Below, one piece after another: positions 1 to 5,404 of a stretch of 5,404 nt of DNA. Made by a program: the position numbers and the translations under genes. The notes below the pieces were generated by a model. It saw only the letters and a program-made list of their open reading frames with translations, had not been told where the DNA came from and made no database searches. The stretch lies in the NCBI GenBank assembly GCA_963977625.1, contig CAXBPX010000076.1, positions 1-5,404 of the forward strand, written 5' to 3'. The DNA comes from ZLKRG08 sp963977625 (GTDB lineage Bacteria; Actinomycetota; Actinomycetes; Nanopelagicales; Nanopelagicaceae). Position 1 is the stretch's first letter. Each line of letters opens with the position of its first letter.

Positions 1-1006
1 TGGATTTCCAGCGTTTAGAGCCAATCAATTGGCTGTTCATTATTTTGAACACTACAACGATAACCCAGACTCCTGGACGGATATTCCAAAGGAGTTACGC
101 GCTAATTTAAGTCAGGCACTTATGCCAAAGTTAATTACATTAGTTCGTTCTATAAATGCAGATGGTGGCACTACACGTAAAGATCTTTGGCGACTTCACG
201 ATGGCACTCTCGTTGAATCGGTATTAATGCGTTATTCCGACCGGACGACTGTCTGTATTTCATCTCAAGCCGGATGCGGGATGGACTGCCCATTCTGTGC
301 CACCGGCCAAGGTGGTTTAAAGCGAAATCTCACTGCCGGTGAAATCACCGAACAGATCGTGTCAGCAGCGCGTACCTTTGCAAATGGAGAAGTTGGTGGC
401 GAGACAATTCGCTTATCAAATATCGTCTTCATGGGAATGGGCGAACCTCTCGCTAATTACAAAGCAGTGGTGCAGGCGATTCGAAATATCACCTCGCCAA
501 ACCCTGATGGTCTAGGAATCTCAGCGCGTTCGGTCACGCTTTCTACAGTCGGATTGGTAAATGGCGTCGAGAAATTCACCAAAGAGGGAATACCGGTAAC
601 GCTTGCAGTATCGCTACACACACCAGATGATGAATTGCGCGACACTTTGGTGCCGATTAATACTCGTTTTAAGGTTCGCGAAATTTTGGCCGCTGCAGAT
701 GAATATGCCAAGACTACTGGTCGCAGATATTCAATCGAATATGCATTAATCAAAGACATCAACGATCAAGCATGGCGCGCGGATCTATTAGGTAAATTAC
801 TGAAGAACCGTAATGCGCACGTTAATTTGATTCCGTTAAACCCGACGCCTGGTTCTAAATGGACCGCGTCGAGACCTGAAGATCAAAGAGAATTCGTACG
901 AGTCTTAGAAAGTTATGGCGTGCCAGTTACCGTCCGCGATACTCGCGGTCGCGAAATCGATGGTGCCTGCGGCCAATTAGCCGCTAGCGAAGGTGCGAAA
1001 AAGTAA
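1..1006 (+). CDS. rlmN: RlmN, dual-specificity 23S rRNA (A2503)/tRNA (A37) adenine-C2 methyltransferase, 5' end missing
   Basis: Radical-SAM enzyme that methylates C2 of an adenosine in the peptidyl-transferase centre of 23S rRNA and, in characterised members, of A37 in some tRNAs; it acts in the cytoplasm. The reading frame is open from base 2 and ends at TAA 1004-1006. The cluster motif CxxxCxxC is visible as Cys codons at 275, 287 and 296, within QAGCGMDCPFCATGQ. The SAM-contacting GEP motif is at 440-448. Both further conserved cysteines of the mechanism are present: one seven residues before the cluster (VCISSQ, Cys codon 254) and the methyl-carrying one near the C terminus in GACGQLA (Cys codon 968). 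The frame continues upstream of the TTG at 29 as GFPAFRANQL, which matches the conserved N-terminal substrate-domain motif of the family (G-x-P-x-F-R-A-x-Q-L). TTG 29 is therefore internal and the gene is cut by the window edge, probably lacking a few tens of residues. No frameshift or missing key residue is seen. Confidence 0.95.
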   Translation, partial: GFPAFRANQLAVHYFEHYNDNPDSWTDIPKELRANLSQALMPKLITLVRSINADGGTTRKDLWRLHDGTLVESVLMRYSDRTTVCISSQAGCGMDCPFCATGQGGLKRNLTAGEITEQIVSAARTFANGEVGGETIRLSNIVFMGMGEPLANYKAVVQAIRNITSPNPDGLGISARSVTLSTVGLVNGVEKFTKEGIPVTLAVSLHTPDDELRDTLVPINTRFKVREILAAADEYAKTTGRRYSIEYALIKDINDQAWRADLLGKLLKNRNAHVNLIPLNPTPGSKWTASRPEDQREFVRVLESYGVPVTVRDTRGREIDGACGQLAASEGAKK

Positions 1007-1007
1007 C

Positions 1008-1013
1008 TAGATT
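1008..1013 (+). promoter_or_regulatory. Candidate -10 element (TAGATT) for a leaderless transcript of the aldehyde dehydrogenase gene
   Basis: TAGATT fits the actinobacterial -10 consensus TAnnnT. It lies so that the A of the ATG at 1020 would be +1, with the hexamer at -12 to -7, which is the typical geometry of leaderless mRNAs. Consistent with this, no Shine-Dalgarno-like purine tract lies in the 13 nt between rlmN and the ATG. No TTGACA-like -35 is recognisable about 17 nt upstream (TAGCGA at 985-990), so the call rests on one short motif and its spacing. The alternative is simple read-through from rlmN with weak initiation. Confidence 0.42.
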
Positions 1014-1019
1014 ATTCGC

Positions 1020-2447
1020 ATGGAAAAAATCGCGAATTTTATAAACGGTAAATCTGCACCTTCTTCATCCGGCGAGACCACCAAGATCATTGATCCCTCA
1101 ACTGGTCAGGCATATGCAGAAGCTCCTAAATCAGGGCAAGCCGATGTTGATGCTGCGATGAAAGCCGCTGCAAACGCATTTGAAAGTTGGCGCGATACCA
1201 CTCCGTCAGAACGTCAACGCGCACTTTTGAAGATTGCAGATGCAATTGAGAACAATGTAGAAAAGTTAGTAGCTATCGAATCAAAGAACACCGGAAAGCC
1301 AATAGCGCTTACAACTTCCGAAGAGATTCCGCCAATGGTGGATCAGATTCGCTTCTTTGCAGGCGCTGCTCGTAATTTAGAAGGTAAATCTGCTGGCGAA
1401 TATATGCGCGGCATGACTTCAATGATTCGCCGCGAACCAATCGGTGTTTGCGCGCAAGTCACACCATGGAATTACCCAATGATGATGGCAGTTTGGAAAT
1501 GGGCACCTGCGATTGCAGCCGGCAATACCGTAGTGCTAAAACCATCTGATACCACTCCAATGTCAACGGTATTTATGGCAAATGTAATGAGTGAATTTTT
1601 ACCAGCTGGTGTAATAAATGTGGTTACCGGAGAAAGAGATACTGGTCGCGCATTAATCGAACATCAAACTCCCGCAATGGTTTCAATTACTGGATCCGTG
1701 CGCGCAGGTATGCAAGTTGCCGAAACCGCTTCTAAATCTTTGAAACGCGTGCATTTGGAATTAGGTGGCAAAGCGCCCGTAGTAGTTTTTGCAGATGCCG
1801 ATTTAGCAAGCGCCGCCGAAACTATTGCCATCACTGGATTTTTTAATGCCGGTCAAGATTGCACCGCGGCAACTCGTGTAATCGTTGAAGAGAGCGCTTA
1901 TGCAGAATTTGTCGAACTGCTTGCAAATCAAGCAAAGGGTCTAAAAACTGGTGCGCCATCAGAAGATGATGCGCTCTTTGGCCCGGTAAATAATGCCAAT
2001 CAATTAGCGCGTGTGACGGGTTTCTTAAATGAAGTTCCAGCCCATGCAAAAGTCGTGGCAGGTGGCAAGCAAGTAGCCCGCGATGGCTTCTTCATCGAAC
2101 CAACGGTGATTGCAGATTTGAAACAGAGCGATCGCCACATCCAAGAAGAGATTTTTGGTCCAGTAATTACAGTTCAGAAATTTAAAGATGAAGCCGAAGC
2201 GATTCGGATGGCAAATGGAGTTGAGTACGGACTGGCATCATCTGTCTGGACTAGCAATCATGGTCGGGCGATGCGCCTGGCCAAGGCTTTCGACTTTGGA
2301 TGCGTTTGGATCAATTGCCATATTCCGCTGGTAGCCGAGATGCCACATGGTGGCTACAAGCGAAGCGGTTATGGCAAGGATTTAAGTAGCTACGGATTCG
2401 AGGATTACACCCGAATCAAGCATGTAATGACTAATCTGAACGCCTAA
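1020..2447 (+). CDS. patD: Gamma-aminobutyraldehyde dehydrogenase (PatD/YdcW-type aldehyde dehydrogenase)
   Basis: 475-residue NAD-dependent aldehyde dehydrogenase, about the length of E. coli PatD. Expected reaction: 4-aminobutyraldehyde to 4-aminobutyrate (GABA) in putrescine breakdown, in the cytoplasm. The full ALDH core is visible: the TPWNYP motif (149-153, oxyanion-hole Asn151), Lys174 in LKPSDTTP for the cofactor, the Rossmann segment TGSVRAG (224-230), general base Glu247 in LELGGK, nucleophile Cys281 in NAGQDCTAA, and EEIFGPV (376-382). Subfamily hallmarks from memory of PatD are EIPPMVD, FFAGAARNL, SAGEYMRGMTSMIRR, and the C-terminal EMPHGGYKRSGYGKD with FEDYTRIKHVM. An in-frame TAG at 1008-1010 leaves ATG 1020 as the only sensible start. 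No clear ribosome binding site precedes it. The polyamine importer genes immediately downstream support a polyamine-derived substrate over betaine aldehyde. A related amino-aldehyde (for example 3-aminopropanal) cannot be excluded from sequence alone. Confidence 0.87.
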   Translation: MEKIANFINGKSAPSSSGETTKIIDPSTGQAYAEAPKSGQADVDAAMKAAANAFESWRDTTPSERQRALLKIADAIENNVEKLVAIESKNTGKPIALTTSEEIPPMVDQIRFFAGAARNLEGKSAGEYMRGMTSMIRREPIGVCAQVTPWNYPMMMAVWKWAPAIAAGNTVVLKPSDTTPMSTVFMANVMSEFLPAGVINVVTGERDTGRALIEHQTPAMVSITGSVRAGMQVAETASKSLKRVHLELGGKAPVVVFADADLASAAETIAITGFFNAGQDCTAATRVIVEESAYAEFVELLANQAKGLKTGAPSEDDALFGPVNNANQLARVTGFLNEVPAHAKVVAGGKQVARDGFFIEPTVIADLKQSDRHIQEEIFGPVITVQKFKDEAEAIRMANGVEYGLASSVWTSNHGRAMRLAKAFDFGCVWINCHIPLVAEMPHGGYKRSGYGKDLSSYGFEDYTRIKHVMTNLNA

Positions 2448-2465
2448 GTTAATTGCAAAAGTAGT

Positions 2466-2498
2466 CGGAATTTAGCCCCTAGGGGGTTAGGATTTCCG
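2466..2498 (+). promoter_or_regulatory. Imperfect hairpin/palindrome around CCCCTAGGGG upstream of the polyamine-binding protein gene
   Basis: The centre is a perfect 10-base palindrome CCCCTAGGGG (2476-2485). As RNA, CGGAA (2466-2470) pairs with TTCCG (2494-2498), and after a two-base bulge (2492-2493) the inner arm 2471-2479 pairs with 2483-2491, using three G-U pairs and a 3-nt loop (2480-2482). TTAG occurs twice, at 2472 and 2487. It is not a normal intrinsic terminator, because the only T-run (2514-2518) starts 15 nt past the stem and nearly touches the ribosome binding site. Possible roles are an operator for a repressor of polyamine uptake, an mRNA stabiliser or processing site between the dehydrogenase and transporter messages, or a weak attenuator. 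The structure is seen; the role is not known. Confidence 0.5.
2488..2493 (+). promoter_or_regulatory. Candidate -10 element (TAGGAT) for the polyamine importer genes
   Basis: This is the only TAnnnT hexamer in the 86-nt gap before the binding-protein gene. Transcription would start near base 2500, giving a leader of about 34 nt that contains the ribosome binding site. The hexamer lies in the right arm of the 2466-2498 hairpin, so a protein bound to the CCCCTAGGGG palindrome would sit in the -10/-35 spacer. The -35 position (TCGGAA at 2465-2470) does not resemble a consensus, so this is a weak call. Confidence 0.28.
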
Positions 2499-2520
2499 CG
2501 TAATTCTCTGGAGTTTTTAT

Positions 2521-2527
2521 AGAAAGG
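2521..2527 (+). promoter_or_regulatory. Ribosome binding site AGAAAGG for the polyamine-binding protein
   Basis: AGAAAGG is a good match to the anti-Shine-Dalgarno complement (AGAAAGGAGG) and ends 6 nt before GTG 2534. It decides the start in favour of that GTG over the in-frame ATGs at 2552 and 2573. It is the clearest Shine-Dalgarno sequence in the window, consistent with high expression of a transporter's binding protein. Confidence 0.75.
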
Positions 2528-2533
2528 CCCAAC

Positions 2534-3700
2534 GTGTCCGAACAAGATTCAATGCTTAATGAATTAAAAGCAATGGCAAAATCAAATGTAACTAGACGCT
2601 CAGTCTTAGCTGGTGCCGGCGCAGTTGGCGCAGGTTCATTGCTAGCTGCATGTGGTGGTGGCGGAGGATCAGATACAGATGTTCGTTGGGGCAACTGGAC
2701 TCTTTATTTAGATTACGACAGCGATAAGAAGGTCTATCCAACTCTTGAAGAATTTACTGCACAGACCAAGATTGCAGTTAAGTATTTAGAAGATTACAAC
2801 GATAACGATGAGTTTTACGGCAAAGTACAAGGCCAATTAAAGTTAAAGAAAGATATTGGTTACGATTTAATCTGCCCAACTGACTGGATGGCAGCGCGTT
2901 ATATCCGTCTTGGATATGCGCAGAAATTAGATAAAGCAAATATTCCAAATGCAAAGAATATTTTGCCAGCGCTCGCTAGCGTTCCTTTCGATACCGGTCG
3001 CGACTACTCACTTACCTGGCAAGGAATCATGGGTGGATTTACTTGGAATAAAGAGAAACTTCCAAAGGGAGTCCACACATTGGATGAACTTTTTGCACCT
3101 GCCAATAAGGGCAAAATCGAAGTTTTAACTGAATTACGCGACACCGTTGGTGTAATCATGTTGGCACAAGGTGTAGATATCACCAAGTTCACAGCTGATG
3201 AGTATTACAACGCGCTTGATTTCTTACAGAAGAAGATTTCAGATGGCTTCATCCGCCAAGTTAAAGGAAATGATTACAAAGAAGATCTAATTTCCGGCGA
3301 TGCAGTTGCGGTTATTGGTTGGTCAGGCGATGCTTTCCAGCTAGCAGCAGAAAATGACGGCAAATTTGAATTTGCGATCCCTGAATCCGGCGGCACAATT
3401 TCTGCGGATAACTTCATTATTCCAAGCACCGTTACCGCTGAGACCAAGCCAAAGGTAGAAGAGTTAATTAATTACTATTACGACCCAGTCGTTGCAGCTA
3501 AGGTGGCGGCATATGTTAATTACATCTGCCCAGTTGCTGGTGCACAAGAAGCTATGGAACAAGTTGATCCATCACTGGTAAACAATGAATTGATTTTCCC
3601 AACCGCTAAGACCCAATCATTGCTACACGTATTCCGTAACTTAACTCCTGCTGAGGAAACTGAGTTAACAGATGCATTCCAAAAGGCGACTGGTAACTAA
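2534..3700 (+). CDS. potD: Polyamine (putrescine/spermidine) ABC transporter substrate-binding lipoprotein, PotD/PotF-like
   Basis: 388-residue extracytoplasmic solute-binding protein expected to capture putrescine and/or spermidine and hand it to the membrane permease. The N terminus has a long charged n-region, a twin-arginine-like TRRSVL (20-25), a short Ala/Gly-rich hydrophobic stretch, and the lipobox LAAC with lipidated Cys40, followed by a five-glycine linker. The mature part begins with WGNWTLYLD, equivalent to the NW-x-x-Y segment near the N terminus of PotF. DNDEFYGK, the E-x-R-D-T-V-G segment around bases 3130-3150, and IGWSGD (Trp263, Asp266) follow; the last aligns with the ligand-binding Trp/Asp pair of PotD and PotF. 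SADNFIIP corresponds to the later PotF segment that contributes an Asp to the amine. Start GTG is set by the strong AGAAAGG site. The gene follows the dehydrogenase by 86 nt and precedes the ATPase gene by 5 nt. The family is secure; the exact polyamine preference cannot be read from the sequence. Confidence 0.92.
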   Translation: MSEQDSMLNELKAMAKSNVTRRSVLAGAGAVGAGSLLAACGGGGGSDTDVRWGNWTLYLDYDSDKKVYPTLEEFTAQTKIAVKYLEDYNDNDEFYGKVQGQLKLKKDIGYDLICPTDWMAARYIRLGYAQKLDKANIPNAKNILPALASVPFDTGRDYSLTWQGIMGGFTWNKEKLPKGVHTLDELFAPANKGKIEVLTELRDTVGVIMLAQGVDITKFTADEYYNALDFLQKKISDGFIRQVKGNDYKEDLISGDAVAVIGWSGDAFQLAAENDGKFEFAIPESGGTISADNFIIPSTVTAETKPKVEELINYYYDPVVAAKVAAYVNYICPVAGAQEAMEQVDPSLVNNELIFPTAKTQSLLHVFRNLTPAEETELTDAFQKATGN

Positions 3701-3705
3701 GTAAA

Positions 3706-4836
3706 GTGGCAATTGCTACTGCGCGAGGCGATCTCAAATTAGCTAACATCACCAAAACTTATGGTGATTTCACTGCGGTAAATGATCTCTCGTTAACGAT
3801 CCCTGAAGGTTCATTCTTTGCACTCTTGGGGCCATCGGGTTGTGGCAAAACCACCACGCTTCGCATGATTGCAGGTCTTGAAGATCCAACTGCCGGAACT
3901 TTGCATTTAGGTTCACAAGATATTACGCAACTGCGTCCATACCAGCGTCCAATCAATACAGTTTTCCAGAACTATGCGCTATTCCCACACCTTTCAATTT
4001 TCGAAAACGTGGCATTTGGTATGCGTCGTCGTGGAATTAAAGATGTTAAGGCAGAGGTTGAACGCGTACTAAAACTAGTTGAGTTGCCGCATTTAGCAGA
4101 TCGCAAACCAACCCAACTATCTGGTGGACAGCAACAACGCATTGCACTTGCACGCGCGATTGTTAATAAGCCAGCGTTACTACTTCTTGATGAACCACTT
4201 GGGGCACTTGATCTAAAACTTCGTCGTCAGATGCAGATTGAATTAAAGTGGATTCAGACTCAAGTGGGTCTTACCTTCGTGCACGTAACACACGATCAAG
4301 AAGAAGCTATGACTATGGCTGACACCATCGCAGTTATGAACGAAGGACGCATCGAACAGATGGGCACCCCTGAAGATTTATATGAATCCCCAAGAACTGC
4401 ATTCGTAGCTAACTTCTTGGGCCAATCTAATTTAATTCGCGGTCAAATTACTGGTAACGATGGTGATAACAATGTAGTTGAAGTCCACGGTCAAAAAGTG
4501 GCAGTGCCTAAGAACCGTACCTTTTCCAATTCAAGCAGTGTATTAATCGGAATTCGTCCAGAAAAGATTGATATTGATTTAGAAAACGAACCTGCAGATG
4601 GCAATGTTTTGCGTGGCGGAAAAGTTGTAGATGTTTCCTTTGTTGGTGTTTCAACTCAGTATCAAGTTGAGATGCCATGGGGACAAGAACTTATGGTCTT
4701 CGAACAGAACGATGGCACAACTCCAATGCTCGAACTTGGCGACCAAGTTCGTTTGCAATGGATGCCAAAATTCACCTTTGGTCTTGATGGCGCGCAAGAT
4801 GCTGATGCTGGATCAGAAGTAAATCCAGAAGAGTAA
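3706..4836 (+). CDS. potA: Polyamine ABC transporter ATP-binding protein, PotA-like
   Basis: 376-residue ATPase of the polyamine importer, close to E. coli PotA in length; it acts on the cytoplasmic face of the membrane and powers import. All nucleotide-binding motifs are intact: Walker A GPSGCGKTT (42-50), Q-loop Gln88 in FQNYALFPH, signature LSGGQQQR (138-145), Walker B LLLLDEP (158-164) with Glu163, D-loop ALD (167-169) and switch His196 in VTHDQEE. A C-terminal regulatory TOBE domain begins around residue 240, with the typical IGIRPEKI at 281-288. GTG 3706 is taken as the start because an in-frame TAA lies at 3694-3696 and the domain begins at residue 10 (LKLANITKTYG). No convincing ribosome binding site is present, so translation is probably coupled to the binding-protein gene ending 5 nt earlier. 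Substrate assignment comes from neighbours and PotA-like features; the fold alone would also fit other CUT1/Fe-type importers. Confidence 0.92.
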   Translation: MAIATARGDLKLANITKTYGDFTAVNDLSLTIPEGSFFALLGPSGCGKTTTLRMIAGLEDPTAGTLHLGSQDITQLRPYQRPINTVFQNYALFPHLSIFENVAFGMRRRGIKDVKAEVERVLKLVELPHLADRKPTQLSGGQQQRIALARAIVNKPALLLLDEPLGALDLKLRRQMQIELKWIQTQVGLTFVHVTHDQEEAMTMADTIAVMNEGRIEQMGTPEDLYESPRTAFVANFLGQSNLIRGQITGNDGDNNVVEVHGQKVAVPKNRTFSNSSSVLIGIRPEKIDIDLENEPADGNVLRGGKVVDVSFVGVSTQYQVEMPWGQELMVFEQNDGTTPMLELGDQVRLQWMPKFTFGLDGAQDADAGSEVNPEE

Positions 4837-5404
4837 TGGCATTTCTTCACGCTGCTGCGGGCCACGTTAAATCAGGCGGTCTTAAAAAAGGTCGTCTGCC
4901 GTATCTACTTTTAGCGCCGGGATTAATTTTTCTCTTTACTTTCTTTATTCTGCCAATTGCCAATTTGGCAACCACATCAACACAAACACCGGCCAAAGGT
5001 GGAGATACCGGTGAATATGTTCAGACATGGAACTTTGCAAATTACATCACCGCATTTACTGAGAATAAAGAACAATTCGGTCGTTCATTCTTATATGCAT
5101 TTATCACCACAGTTTTAGCATTAGCAATTGCTTATCCACTGGCATATGCCATCGCTTTTAAATCTGGAAAATTTAAAAACATTCTGCTGGTTTTAGTAGT
5201 AGCACCGTTTTTCACTTCTTTTTTACTACGCACTATCGCATGGAAACAAATTTTGGGTGAAGAAGGCCCAGTAGTTCAGACATTGCGAACTTTGCACATC
5301 ATTTCGCCAACTACCACGCTGACCGCATCTGCATTTGCAGTGGTTTCGGGTATGACCTATAACTTTTTACCATTTATGACTTTGCCACTTTATTCATCTT
5401 TAGA
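4836..5404 (+). CDS. potB: Polyamine ABC transporter permease, PotB-like, 3' end cut by the window
   Basis: Inner-membrane subunit that, with a second permease, forms the polyamine channel. The frame stays open from ATG 4836 to the window end (189 residues visible; about 280-310 would be usual). The start codon shares its A with the TAA of the ATPase gene (TAATG), a typical translational-coupling junction; only a weak purine tract AGAAGAG (4827-4833) lies very close to it. After a basic N terminus there is a first membrane helix around residues 22-45, then an external loop (46-80). The transmembrane domain starts at FGRSFLYAF, with helices about 84-108 and 113-133 and a further one from about 161. 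The segment YNFLPFMTLPLYSS (175-188) matches the PotB stretch just before the EAA coupling motif, which would lie downstream. The family call is firm, and the PotB-versus-PotH distinction rests mainly on gene order and this segment. Confidence 0.9.
   Translation, partial: MAFLHAAAGHVKSGGLKKGRLPYLLLAPGLIFLFTFFILPIANLATTSTQTPAKGGDTGEYVQTWNFANYITAFTENKEQFGRSFLYAFITTVLALAIAYPLAYAIAFKSGKFKNILLVLVVAPFFTSFLLRTIAWKQILGEEGPVVQTLRTLHIISPTTTLTASAFAVVSGMTYNFLPFMTLPLYSSL

Noticed and set aside
457..762. Open frame of 101 codons on the - strand within rlmN
   Set aside because: It lies fully antisense to conserved radical-SAM sequence, has no recognisable domain or ribosome binding site, and is explained by codon use of the real gene.
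1843..2049. Open frame of 68 codons on the - strand within the aldehyde dehydrogenase
   Set aside because: Antisense to the catalytic-Cys region and beyond; low-complexity composition with no family resemblance.
2466..2518. Intrinsic terminator after the dehydrogenase gene
   Set aside because: The hairpin is real, but the T-run begins 15 nt after the stem instead of directly following it, and it abuts the ribosome binding site of the next gene.
2479..2694. Open frame of 71 codons on the - strand over the binding-protein signal peptide
   Set aside because: Its Pro/Ala-rich translation is only the reverse reading of the Gly/Ala-rich signal and linker. It reaches into the intergenic hairpin with no initiation signal.
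53..2806. Shared 12-mer TACAACGATAAC at 53-64 and 2795-2806
   Set aside because: It encodes part of Y-N-D-N in two unrelated proteins with the lineage's preferred codons; best explained as chance, not a repeat element.
3004..3192. Open frame of 62 codons on the - strand in the binding-protein gene
   Set aside because: Antisense to conserved solute-binding sequence; no motif or start signal.
3759..3956. Open frame of 65 codons on the - strand in the ATPase gene
   Set aside because: Antisense to Walker A and its surroundings, which fully explain the sequence constraint.
4631..4865. Overlapping short open frames on both strands (+ 4631-4822, - 4662-4865) near the end of the ATPase gene
   Set aside because: Both lie over the TOBE domain and the ATPase-permease junction, which read well in the main frame; no start signals or recognisable products.
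4882..4895. Run of six A bases early in the permease gene as a possible frameshift site
   Set aside because: It reads as two Lys codons in a frame that continues cleanly into membrane helices; no slippery heptamer in the right phase and no downstream structure seen.

Overview
This window reads as ordinary bacterial chromosome from a moderate-G+C (mid-40s percent by eye, not computed) actinobacterium. Three things point to the phylum: an actinobacterial-type polyamine-binding lipoprotein with an Arg-Arg signal and a Gly-rich linker; the GTG starts; and a -10 hexamer that abuts an ATG as in leaderless actinobacterial transcripts. The combination of moderate G+C, very tight gene packing and a polyamine uptake plus oxidation module would fit a streamlined freshwater actinobacterium of the Nanopelagicales (acI) type. 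That placement is inference, because no taxonomic marker could be searched.

Layout, all on the + strand. Bases 1-1006 are the 3' part of rlmN (radical-SAM 23S rRNA/tRNA adenine-C2 methyltransferase), whose true start lies upstream of the window. After 13 nt comes a complete NAD-dependent aldehyde dehydrogenase of the gamma-aminobutyraldehyde dehydrogenase (PatD/YdcW) type, 1020-2447. An 86-nt intergenic region (2448-2533) holds an imperfect hairpin around the palindrome CCCCTAGGGG, one possible -10 box and a good ribosome binding site. It is followed by a polyamine ABC importer: PotD/PotF-like lipoprotein (2534-3700), PotA-like ATPase (3706-4836) and the N-terminal 189 residues of a PotB-like permease (4836 to the window end). 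The last two junctions are 5 nt apart and overlapping by 1 nt, so they form a transcriptional and probably translationally coupled unit. The second permease (PotC-like) would be expected just downstream.

Together the non-rlmN genes form a putrescine (or spermidine) acquisition and use module. The lipoprotein captures the polyamine outside the membrane, the PotA/PotB(/PotC) complex imports it, an aminotransferase or oxidase not present here would make 4-aminobutyraldehyde, and the dehydrogenase would oxidise that to GABA for carbon and nitrogen. I found no mobile element, CRISPR array, RNA gene or novel defence-like system. The most interesting signals are regulatory: a probable leaderless start for the dehydrogenase and the palindromic hairpin upstream of the binding protein.
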